The notes under the pieces are model-generated. The model did not search any database, had not been told where the DNA came from, and worked only from the letters and a program-made list of their open reading frames with translations. From Polydactylus sextarius (lineage: Eukaryota > Chordata > Actinopteri > Polynemidae), in contig CM028909.1 in assembly GCA_016801845.1 (NCBI GenBank), positions 21,074,813-21,138,812 on the forward strand: a stretch of 64,000 bases of DNA, written 5' to 3'. The position numbers and the translations under genes were made by a program. Numbering within the stretch: position 1 is the first letter of the stretch; the number at the start of each line of letters is the position of its first letter. This document shows positions 1 to 12,118 of the stretch, one piece after another.

Positions 1-3000
1 TTCTGCAGCATTTATGATCCCTGAGGTGCTTACATGGCCTCTGTGGTTCATAGCAACAAAATTACAATGTGTTTTGTGTGAGTACAGGAGAATGAGGCTT
101 ATACACCTCCGCCACTAGTCATTTGTATAATATGTTCAGGGAGCCGCTTCACTGGATCCGAGCTATTGGGGGGAAAGTGCCAAATCATTAAGTTATTTAA
201 TAGTTCATTGAGTCTCTACAGTTGGGTGGTAATTAAACAACATTCGATCAATGCGAGGAGGGAGAAGCACTGGATGACATTAAGTAGATGAGATGGACTT
301 ACCCCCTGCAAAATGCTAGGATCAACTGATTGGCAATTAATGTTCTCACCAGCTGCCACTGATGAAACCAACTCAAATGACTTTGAAAGCTCAAACTTCC
401 CAATGATACTGACAGTGGAACTCCCAGGACAAGTTTTAAATGTATGCGTCCATATCTTGTTTTAGTGTTATTCATGATGGTTCTCAAGTTGGACTCACTA
501 AACTGCTTTAATTTTTATTCAAAAAGTATCAGTTTGTTTTCTTCAGCAGTGATTTAACATATTTTCTTATCACACCCCACAAAACCTAAAATTTATTCTG
601 TCTACTTTAAAGACTTCACACAGATATGTTATCTCATTTGTTGCTTGTTCAGTCTGATTAGTACTCTTGGTTTCTTTAGCCCGAAAAAGGTTTGGTGAAG
701 AATGATGTCTTCAGTTCAGATTGTAGGACACAGGTTTATATTCACATAGAGAAAAAAAAAAAAACACTGTATGAGAAACCAGACAGAGTCAGTGCATGGT
801 TGGCCCATTTTTTGATGAATTTTCTGAATCTTTTAGGGATTAATCTTTAGTGTGCACCTTCTATTATTTATTGACAAAAACATACTTGTTTTTAAGATTA
901 CATTATTACTTTTCTGGGAAAATTTCATTGTGTTACTCTCATTGGGTTCAATGGTCTCTACCTTTTTCCAGTTTTATCCACACAGTCACTCTACAATGCC
1001 AGTGATTCATGTGCTGTTGTGCACAATGCTTTATATTCACATTAGATGATTCTGTAGACAATGTGCAGAATATGTGTGATGACATGAACAGAAAGTGTAA
1101 AATCACACTCATACGTAGACACTGTTATGCATTAACAAAAGTAGTTTCATGTCAACTTTTGCCCTTTTAACCACTAACCTTTTTTTTAAGAGTCAGTAAA
1201 ACACTGTCGGTATCTTTGTCAAATAGTATTTTGGTGGGACCATACGCCTTTGTTGTGGAGATGAAGCAGCCATGCAGCCTTAAATCTTTGAGATATGAGA
1301 ATGGATTTGAAACTGTGGTCTGACAGATATTAGACATGCAGTTAACTGTAAGATCCGGTCTCACTGTAGTGATGATGCTGTGAAAGCCATAAAGGATTCT
1401 GAGCACAGGGTGTGATCCTCAGAAGGGCAGCTGCTGTATTGATCATAAACAGGGCAGTCCCTTGAAAACAGCTGAAAGGTCAAGCCGGCGGGAAACTGTC
1501 TGCAAAATATGAAAATCCTCAACTTATCTGTGATTATAATCACAGTGTGTCACCTCATCTGTTGCCTGCAGGCAATTAGCATCTGGATGGGAATATGTCA
1601 GACAGAGCAAATTAATTTCATAATTGAACATGATGCGTGCTGAAATAATTTCCCTCAGAGACGTGGTGTAGAATGACTATATCTTGTCTTGTTGACTGCA
1701 TTATCATATATGTAAAGTTCAAGCAAGTCATTATTCATCATAAAAATCAACTTTCAAAAAGTTTGTTGCATCAAAGTGTAAGTTTAAGTAAGTTTAAGAT
1801 CACTTTACGGTTTTTCCGTCATCCCCTGGTGGCTGTGTCAGGAGCAAATATTACAATGAACAAAACTGACATGAAAGCTTTTAGCTCATAGGAAAGTGCA
1901 ATTTCTCCTCCCTGTTCTCTTTAAAATATTAACACCAGAACTAGCTTTAATCTCATTTAACCTCCTCATCCTCCTTTAAGTTGAAATTAAGGTCAAATAT
2001 TTCTCTTACGGTAAAATGAGGTTTTGTTGGATTTAAAAATGTACCCTTTTAAGATCACATTTATAATTCTGTAAAAACTGAACATTTTTCACATGTTTAG
2101 TTCATCAGATGTGATGAATATCTGAAGATCTGTTTAATTCATAGTTTTGTGCAAGGAAAACAGTTTACACAATCAAACCTGTATTCAGTACCTCCCATGT
2201 ATAGAGTATGTCTTGTGTAAGCTCTTTAAAGTCAATTCCAGAAGTGAGTTTCACTCTCACTGTCTTTTCTGTCTTTTTGATCTCCTGTGCTTGAAAGAAA
2301 CTCAGCCAGAAAGAAAGAAGTCATCTTCTCTCAGCTGAAAGAAAACAAGTCACAGATGGCGAGCTGTGAATCTAGCCAGAGCTCTCTCAATTGGCCCCAT
2401 TCTTCCCCTACTCGCCTGTATTGTTGCTTAGGACTCCTGACCTGCTGGTCTGGCCTTTCAGAACCACTGGGCTGAGAGAAGGTAATCAAAGTCCTGTGTG
2501 GAGAGAAGGGACATCAGGGCGACGTGGAAAGGGAACAGTACCCGCAGAGATAGATGGGAAAAGGCGGATCCCAGCTATCCTAAAGTTAATCTGTGATCGC
2601 TCAAAAGGAGAAAATGAAGTGGTGGTGAGAGCAAGGAGGGAGAGGAGTGGGGCTGTACTCAGTAGGAAAAGAGGATAACGCTTTGAGGCAGCCCGCCTCT
2701 CCTGCAGCTACTGAACTCTTTTGATAAACATTTAACATTCACAGGGAGAATAATCAATACCCACAGGAGGTGACTTCCCTGTGTATGAACATGTCTGACA
2801 GTTTGTGCAGTCAGGGAACGTTAGACTGACAAAGCAGCCGTCTACAGATTACATACAGTATATATTTATTACAGAATATTCACATTCATGTGCCTTTTAA
2901 TGTGCTGAAAACAGAAAAACTCAACTCCCTATGGTAGTGTCATATTCATGTCTTATGGAAAAAAAATATATATATATATTATCCTGTACATTCAGCTGAC

Positions 3001-3842
3001 ACAACACACCCCCTGCCACTCATATGGAATGCACCACAGGAAATATATTAAAAATAATACATTATATATTATATAAAATATTCAGTTGATTTGGTGCTGA
3101 TTTTTGTCTAGACTCGAGATAAACTTTAACAAATCTATAATTCAAATGAATAATATACACATACTGTCAAACAGTACCTGTGCCACTAGGAAGGGGGCGT
3201 ACTAGAGTACTAAGGTACTGGGGCCGGTTCCACTGAGACTGAAAGACTTTTAAAACCAAAAAAAAAAGATAAAGAGGAATTTTACAACCAAGTCACTGAG
3301 GTTTTTATTCAGAAGGAAGCAAATGGAATTTATCCACAAGGATGGTATGACCACTGCAGTATAACCTACATTTATTTGTGTTGAATGAGTAATTGTGGAA
3401 TCGCAATAGCAAATTAAAAATACACGGAGGGTGCTAATGTGAGGAAATGTGAAATGTGGAAAATCCACATTTCCTTCTGAAATGTGGTCTGAAATGTCCT
3501 TCCTTTTTGTGCATATGCATGGATCAGAGCTTGTGTGTGGAGGTGTGCACATTTTCCCGTCAAGTTTGCTTTTTATAAATCCCAAAGTTTGCGTAGAAAA
3601 TGACATTCCCATTTGTTTGGGCATATGCAACGTTTATAAATGAAGTCCGCAGTGCATTTACGTCGAGTTTTGTAGGGTTTGGCTGGTATTTTTAACTGCA
3701 ACTATCTTCCATCTATTTCTACTGACATGTGACTTCTTCAGCAGCATTGGTCACATCCTCAGCCAAGAGTCATGGCACCTTCAGATAAGATTCTCTGCCA
3801 AACAGGAGGACTAGGCAGCTGCAGGGATGTTCAGTGTCAAAT

Positions 3843-3846
<4 letters not shown>

Positions 3847-3877
<31 letters not shown>
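3847..3877. repeat. (AC)n microsatellite
   Basis: Pure AC dinucleotide array. It generates spurious Cys-Val and His-Thr ORFs on both strands. Confidence 0.97.
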
Positions 3878-3878
<1 letters not shown>

Positions 3879-6800
3879 CTGAATTCTTTTTATTGAAAAT
3901 GTATATACATTTTTTTCCTGTGAAATATCACCATCATTTTTGTGTGTACTTGCACATTTCCATGTGTGTGGAAAAAACATACAGACAGAACACCCTGGCT
4001 CAACAGTGCAAGTAGTGTGTGATAAAGCTGTTCTATCAGCAAGCGAGTCGGTGGTTATTGCATCCGTTCCGCATCTGTGAGCTCTTTCCTTTAACTCGGC
4101 AAAGAAGCTCTCGGAGAAACCCGTTTGCAAGGAATTGAATCACTCTTTGGAACAGAGAATAGCCTGGCTGAACAAGGATGAAAAACAGAATTCTAAGGCT
4201 GAAGTTGTTTCACTTTCACCTGTGTACTTGGGGCCTCACTGTATCAGATACAGATAGCATTTGAGAGGCTGCCAAAGAGACAATGAAGGAGCAAGCTCAT
4301 GAATGTTTAATCAACATTTTCAATGTGCCATCAAAACAAGTCTTTATATTCCTCGAGTCAATATCCAGTACGGATGTGTGGAGGCTGGTCTATGTTTAGC
4401 CATGCAAATGTGGGGATTAAAACTTCAGGCTAGGCTGGAGAGTGGAGATGTGCTTGCTGCTTAACTAGTAATTCCCAGAGAAATGCAGTCATAGGCACAT
4501 GTGTGCGCACACACTCCAAAGTGTGCTCAAAATGTGATTCCAATTTTTAGTTAAAAAAAGTTTAGTTAAAAAAAAAAATCACTTTAACAAAAGCATGTGG
4601 TGTCAGGAATAAACTATGAATCTACTGAGTTGTCACATTTGAGCAATGGCTGAGCAATTGCCTGCGGATCTGACAAACATCCGCCATCCTACAGACATCA
4701 CCCATCCACTTCAGCATCAATCAGCTAAAGGTGCAAAATGACCCCCCCTGAAAAAAAAAAAGCCCATTTGGGTCTGTTCGTTGACATGTTTCCCTCAAAG
4801 GTGAGTCATTTGTTCCACAAGCAGACACTCCATAATTGGATTGTAAATCTTTGGTGACGATTAATCATACGACCTGCTTCAGAGGTGCTAATGAGGAGCT
4901 ATTTTAGCTGGATGACATCACCACAAATCACCGCTGGCAACTCCATGCTCTGGGTTTTAACCTTTCTTTCAGTCTTTCTTGCAGCTGCAAGAGGAATTAA
5001 ATTGTCATTTTTAACATTTTCCTGTCGACTCTTCAGGTTCACAAGTTTGTTTAAAAGAATGGTAAAAGTCCTAATTCACAAATCCTCTCCTCTCTCTTGT
5101 CTTCCTCTCTTTGGGTTCTTTGACCCGTTGGCATCTCTCAGCTCCTCTAAGTGACAGACATTAAGTTAGTCTGTCACGCGCAAATGTTTTGCCATTTGCA
5201 GACTCAACATCGTATTACTGGGGGTGCTATGGATGAGTGTGTTTTTACAGCATGACATTTGACCATAAGCACTGTGTAATATCACAGTGCTCCTTGTCAT
5301 TTTGAGCTCATTATCAAGGTGGTAAAATATCTTTTCGGTCCCATTTCAGGGATTTAGTTCTCATCACCAATTGTAGAAAAAAAAATGAGTTGTGACATTA
5401 CTCCATGGTTTTTCAAAAGGCGGTTTTGAATTCTGGATCATGATTTACCAGATGGTATTTCTTTAAGGCAGAAAATCCATCAAAGCAGGTGGATGCATAT
5501 GAGACTCAATTGACTCTTAAAGGGTGAGACAAATTAATAATTACTGTATTTTATAATCAAATCATCAACTTTGTAGCCTATAGACATTTTACAGTATCAT
5601 CCAGCTCAATGGCTCAAATCTTTTACATTACATACGATCTCCATGAATAAATATTTGTCCAAGCAATACCATTATGTCCAAAGACAGGAAAATCTAAAAT
5701 TTGTATTTTGTGTTAAAATTAGTACGTGGTTACAGCTAGGGAATCTTAGTCATGATTGAAGGTCAGTGCCTGTGAATGGAAACTGGAAACAAGCAGTTGT
5801 CTGTCATTTTAAAGTCTGCTATTCAATTTTACTTAATCCATTCATCCCAACTTTCTCCCTATGCAGAGATTTGTAGCTCTGTGACATCATCTCAGTTTTT
5901 CCTGCTTTGTTTCTGATAGATATGACTCATAATTGCTACAGCTGTTAGAAGACTTTGTCACTTGACAGTGAACAAATGCAGTGTTTATCCCTTTGCTTAA
6001 ATGACTGATGCGCTCATTTTACTCAGATGAACATATTATATTGTCATGCGTTTCTGCGTTTGACGGCTCCCAACTGTTTTTCTTTGTGTTGTATTTTGGA
6101 AATAATGATGAAAGTTTATATAATTCAAGCAGGAGGGATGATCCCACATGCATATATTTGACACTGCAAATTAATTGTACAGCTGCATTATATTTTGTAG
6201 GTGACAAGATTGATCTTTATCTGCTCTGCTGGCTTGATTACAGCTTAATAGCATAATTGTTTTCTCAGTTATATTAACCTATGGTTTAGACTTGATGTTT
6301 CCTTATCCTTTTGTGCTTAATGGTGAAACACAACCTACAGCACATTTTGAAAGAGTGTTGAGCCCGTCATCTTTACTAAGTCAGATTTGTTGGTAGTTAA
6401 TAGAAGACTGTGTTATACCCAATATACATTAACCTTCAGCTGGTTAGTAATCTTACATGAAACCAGAGCACACTTTGAACACCCAGGCAGTCACAGGGAG
6501 AACGGCTTACAGAAAGGTCTCATACCACTTTGGGGTTTGAATTATTGCCTCTACTAATAGAAGCTGTAAATTTGGCAGACAAGCTCACAGTTATAATGTT
6601 AGAAATTTTTATACGCACTGGTTAGAGGCATAAGAATTTGATGTGATTTGGTGATAATTATTGTCTGTGCCTGTAAAATCTTTCTCCTCAAGGAAAGGAG
6701 TTTGATACCTTTGTGCACTCGCTTGTAATTACAAAATATGAATCTCGAGAAATAAAATGTTTAACAGTATCTGCTGAAGCTACAGACTGAGACACTGCTC

Positions 6801-8185
6801 TCTGGAATCTGTCTTTATGTCCTCCATGGACATCTAGATGAGTATTTGTCTGTTGATTAGATATTGTTTCTCTGAAAAGGATACCAGAGTCTGATGTGAA
6901 AAGAACATCCAAGAGAACTTGGTCCTGTGGATTCAGCTGGTGCAGAGGAATGGGCACTGGTTGGCCTTGTTTTTGCTCTGTGCTGGGATTATGGATCCAA
7001 AGATGTTATTGCCTGCAATATGTTTACAGCTGCAAATAAAACTAGAAATAAATTCCTTCCTGAAACATCACCTGGCAAAACTGAGACAAATTGCTACACA
7101 TTTGCTGCCAGGTTGGACCTGGATTATGTGGACTGTGTTGAGATAATTGTGATGCAGTTTAGGCATCAGTATCAGCCTAGGGTTTGTACCACCAGAAAGT
7201 CTACTTTCTCTAGTAAACTGTCAAAATTTTCCATATATTTACACACAAGAACTAACCAAATTCTTTACATACATAGGTTAGTTATTGTGCATAGGTTAGT
7301 CGTTAGTCAAAGTTCCTTATGCAGACACTTGTACCCTTATATGATGTTAAAGAAAGACAATCATCCAAGAATGTCGGGTGAAACTTACAGGATGGCTGAT
7401 GTGAACCTCTGGATGTCCAGGGCAGCAGCTATTGCTTTGGGTAACGGTATGGCAAGACCCTAGAGGATATTATACCGGTGGAAGTATGAAGATGCTGTGT
7501 GTTTTAGTCTGTCAGTACGTTTTCTAGTGTCACATTGAATATGGAGCTATGGTCCTCTTCACTCAGGAAGCAGCAGGGTTTAAGTGATATTAATTTGTAG
7601 AGTTACTTACCCCAGATAGAGACAACCAGTCACCTCTATCTTGGCTGAGAAACAGAACTTTGAGTAGGGTAGTTCTTCATTGCGCCACACTTGTCTTAGC
7701 TGCCAGTCAGAAGTGGCCTGGTCCATCCACTCTACGCAAGACAACAAAGCATCTAATCAACTTCAACCGTGCTGTCGGGGCTTGATGGTGGCAGAGTCTT
7801 TGACAGGTGCAGGTTTGCAGCAGGGGTTGATCTCGCCCCACTAAAGTGCCTCCCTGGCAGCTGTTGGCATGTGCCGTCCACCCCATTGATCGGCCCTTCT
7901 GTGTAAGCAGGGCTGGATAATTCTATTTAATGTATGAGGAGCGAAGGGGGCTCCAGGCTTGTCACAGTCACTGTGGACAGATCCAACCGGTCTCATGCTA
8001 ATGCGGCCTGGCAGGCTTCCCTGAGGACTTTAGGGAGCACATAGAAGGACTCATTCTGCCTATGCCAATTCGTCAAAAAGGAGAGGAGAACTGTATCTCC
8101 AGGTGATCCCAAAAACACTCAGATAGCGTTAGAGAGAAAGTAAGGCCAAGACAGAAAGGAAACGACAAATCACATACTGAGTGAA

Positions 8186-8205
8186 AGAGAGAGAGAGAGA
8201 GAGAC
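8186..8205. repeat. (AG)n microsatellite
   Basis: Ten-unit AG array. Confidence 0.95.
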
Positions 8206-10611
8206 TCTGAACTGCCTCTGATCTGAAGATAGGTTGTTAAATGGAAAAACACTAACTGGCTGCTCGGGGAAATTAACATTTATTGTCTCTTCGATGGAAT
8301 CAGCTGAGTGCCAGGAACTGTCTATGTCTGTGCTTATTTGTCCCCGTGTTAAGACATCACTGATTACATTTTGCTAAAATCTGGGGAAATAGTGCGTCTC
8401 ACAATTGTGCTCCATTAGGAGAATTAGTAATTACAGTAATAAACTATGATATCATAATTGCAGATTAAAGCTAAAATAAAGTGACACAGTATTATTCACA
8501 CTGAACATTTTTATATTATTTTAAGCCTTTATAAACCCTCCCCACACTTTTATAAACCTTTCCCATGCTTGTAATTTATTTTGTAGGCCAGAAATTGCTT
8601 ATTTTACAGCAAAAAAATAAGTCAAATAATATAATAATAAGTCAAAAAAATAAAATTACATGTAGACTGCAGAATCCTACAACATTCCATTGTCATTGAA
8701 TCCTTTAAATTAGTTTCTGTCAAACAGAACATTTATCTGCATGTAAGCATAATATGATTTTACATAAACTAGCCACAAAAAAACACCAATCATAGAAGCC
8801 GCGAGAGGTGAAGTGTGATATGGTGTGGATTGCTGTATTTCTTCAAAGCTCTGAGGCAAACTATTAGAAAATCATTGCTTTCTTCTACATGATACTTTAA
8901 CAATTTCACAATAAAACTCTGCAAATGAAAGTGCATGGATAGAACTGGATTAATTTCTAGTTAGAACTGACAACTGGTGACACTGCCACGATGAGACTAC
9001 AGTCGTATTCGCCAGAAAATCCAGTTATACTTTTAACATTTCCTGAGCAAAATTTTAAGTCCCTTGCATGTTTTAGTCAGGATAATTCTGCTTTATTATA
9101 GCTTGGCTCTTATTTTCATATATTTTTTTCACCCAGCTTCATTATCAGAGTTTCTTCATCCCATGTCCTGTAGGCATTATTACCGTGTTCCTGTATCTTG
9201 TCACATTGATCATTATAATGACTTCACCGTATAATAAACCTAAATTGTCCAGTTACCAATCAAAACCAGATTTGAATCTGCTAATAACAAATGTGGTCTT
9301 CAGAGACACATTTATTGCCATGATAATCTGTATTAATAGTATAAAGCAATAGTAAATGTAGCAGCTCTGTGAACCATGGTACAAATTACACCTTGTTATG
9401 AACAAGTTACAACAACAATAGGCTGTGGCAAACTAGCAAAATGCTAAATGTTCACAGAGTCTAATATGAAAGAGGTGTAAGCATGTAAGAGATCACCAAA
9501 GTCCAAATGATGTATGAATGCCTGTATAAACACTAAAAACAACCCATTAGTAGCTGCTAGATTCAAGTGGCAGACTGACAGACTAGTACTGACACCCCTA
9601 TAGCCACAGCATTAGCTGAGCTAGAAATGCCATGAATTGACTGCCAGTAGGTGCTAGCAATGTCAGTGTTGTTTATTTTATTTATTTGTTTTTTGCTGTT
9701 GTTTTTTGCATGTGCTGCTTGGATGAAATTGTAACTTTGGGACGAATGTTAAAGAGGATTCTCCACCGGGTCTGAAAAACCATTGTGAAAGGAATACTGA
9801 ACAAATAGCAATGGTGCTCACAAAGCTTTAATCAATGCCATTATTAATGGCTGACTGCTCTGGATAGGAAGAAAAGCTAGCTGAGAAGACATTTCACACC
9901 TTAATCAGGTAGAAAAATAGCTTTTGCAGCACTTGCAGCTCTCACTACAGATATGTCACTGCTCATTATGGAGCATTTTATCCACATGGACCATGGTGCC
10001 AGACTTATTTTGTGAGTTAACGAGACAATAGTGCTTCGGAGCCAATACTAAGAACGCAATGGCTATAATAATATTGACAATAGCATAGAACCATATCATT
10101 AAAAGATGATTTGCACACATTTATTTTAAAAAGCAAATGTTCCACTGTCATAGACCCCAATGATACCCCCAGTTCATCACCTATGAAATAATGATCTTCC
10201 AATCACTAATAGAGGTAGAACAATCTGAATTATGTTGATATCATGTTTTATCTTATTGAGTCACAAACAGCTAAAGTAGAGGTAAAGGTAAGCTATATTT
10301 ACTTGTATTTATTCTACTTATTTTCCAACATGGTCGTTAACATGTTCATTAAATCCAGGGATGTTGTTTAGATATTACTCAGGTTTTTAACCATGTTTAT
10401 ACACACATAGATAATATTGTAAATATGTAAACAATGCTTTCCTGGTTGAACCTTGACCTGTTGCACCTTACTGACATTTTTTGTATGTTACTTTCACCTT
10501 TGCCTGGTTTTCATAATCTAGCTAAACCAGTAGCCTGTTAGCAACTAGCTTCTAACTTCCCATTTTTAATGCATTTTTAGTGATTTTTCCTCATTCCCAA
10601 TGTCAGTCCTC

Positions 10612-11410
10612 TTTGTGATCACTATGGACAGGATTTCAAGACACTGCTATGCAAAGAGTGTCTTCAGATTGGTGGCCTCAGAGTTGGCTCTGCCATTTGC
10701 AGATGATGGGTCTGTGTTGGCTTCATTAACCCACCACCTCTAACATGCACTGGGGCACTTTGCAGCTCAGTGTGAAGTAGCTAGAATGAGTATCAGCACC
10801 TCCAAATCTCTATAGAAAATGGAGAGATTGTTATCTTCAGGTCATAGGTAAGTTACTGCCCCAAACGGAGGAGTTCATGTTTCTCAGGGTCTGCTGAGGG
10901 TAGGATGGAGTGGGAGGTTGATATGATCAGTACTGTATCAGCAGTGAGGAAGGTGTTGTACTGGAGTGTTGTGGTAAAGAAACAGTTGAGCTGGAATGTG
11001 AAGCTGTTAATTTACTTTTTAGTCATTAGCTGAACTGGTGACTGAAAGAATGAGATCCTGGATACAAGCAGCTGAAATGAGGGGCTGGGGAGCTTAAAAG
11101 GAGCTTGAAAATATGGAAAGAACATGGAGTAAAGCTGCAGCTCACACCAGTCATTTGAGGTGGTTTGGGCATCTGATTATGATACTTAATGGCATTTTCC
11201 AGGTATGCCCAAATGGGAGGAGATCTTAAAGTAGATCCAAAATGTGCTGAAGAGATTTTAAATCTTATTTAGCCTTAAAACATCTCAGGCTCCCCAGAAG
11301 AAACTGGAAAGTGTTCTGGAAACTGGAAAGTGTGGGGAACACACCTGGACACCTTGCTTGGTCTGCTGCCACCACAACCCAACCACAGATAAGCAGTTGA
11401 AGATGGATGG
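10612..11410 (+). mobile_element. Decayed non-LTR retrotransposon 3' end, Rex3/RTE-like
   Basis: The plus strand reads MDRISRHCYAKSVFRLVASE from 10624, then ALPFADDGSVLAS. FADD at 10696-10707 is the reverse-transcriptase catalytic YxDD box. It is followed by a HALGHFAAQCEVARMSIST block, then MRSWIQAAEM and RWFGHLI-type blocks further on. These are the order and sequence of the common teleost LINE reverse-transcriptase C-terminal half. The 3' end gataagcagttgaagatggatgg followed by an A run is the usual tail of this family. Stop codons (for example after LTHHL and after TSKSL) and frameshifts show it is dead and 5'-truncated. The clade assignment is from memory. Confidence 0.8.
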
Positions 11411-11552
11411 AAAAAAAACATATCAAATGATTGTTATAAATCTCATAGTCATAATTCACCCATAATGGTATTAAAAATTCCAAATTTGTTGCTTGTTTGT
11501 TGACACACTGTCACACTGGTGGTGCTGTTAGAACATCACCTCGATTATGTAT

Positions 11553-11571
11553 CACACACACACACACACAC
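11553..11571. repeat. (CA)n microsatellite
   Basis: Short pure CA array just beyond the LINE remnant. Confidence 0.93.
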
Positions 11572-12038
11572 TGTAAATACCAACATAATATAACAACATT
11601 TGTTGACTGAGATGAAGCAAAAGCATAGCAGCTTAAAATGAGTCAAAACAGACACTTACAGAGCACAACTTGAATTCATATTCAAATCTTTTATTTTGTG
11701 CTGTTTTGCCCTGATCACTGCCCTCCCCCAAACTCATTCCGACAAACTCCCTATAGCACAAGCCCATGTTGTTTTACATTTTATTAATAGCAACATCAGA
11801 GTACTAAATGTACAGAGGACGAATCCAATGAGAATCGCATTTACAGTGCTTGCAAATACAGAGCTTAGTAGTACAAGAGTAACCAAATCAAAGTCACCTG
11901 GAAATCGAAACGTTTACCAATAACTACAAAAGGAAGAGATGTGGTTCATAAGACACAAAATAAAAGTTATACAACATTTAGCCGTCACAGAGACAGACTG
12001 GAGTCCCTTTTGTAGTGATGTGTTAGTGTGTATGTGTC

Positions 12039-12042
<4 letters not shown>

Positions 12043-12115
<73 letters not shown>
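12043..12115. repeat. (TG)n microsatellite
   Basis: About 36 pure TG units. The poly-His-Thr/Cys-Val frames over it are artefacts. Confidence 0.97.

Positions 12116-12118
<3 letters not shown>

Larger units (their letters stand above)
1..10611. other. Intergenic DNA downstream of ajap1, no gene recognised
   Basis: All open frames on either strand are short and lack family similarity. The longest, 178 codons at 6927-7463, has no recognisable motif. Contents noted: a TA run near 2967, (AC)n at 3847-3877, (AG)n at 8186-8205, and a stretch of higher-complexity sequence at about 7590-8060 that could be a conserved non-coding element. No tRNA or rRNA was seen. Confidence 0.5.

Noticed and set aside
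2287..2678. Two overlapping plus-strand frames in a GC-richer stretch
   Set aside because: No recognisable protein family and no supporting splice partner exons nearby.
6927..7463. 178-codon plus-strand open frame
   Set aside because: No recognisable domain, no homology I can name, odd composition and another overlapping frame. It is compatible with a chance ORF or degenerate repeat.
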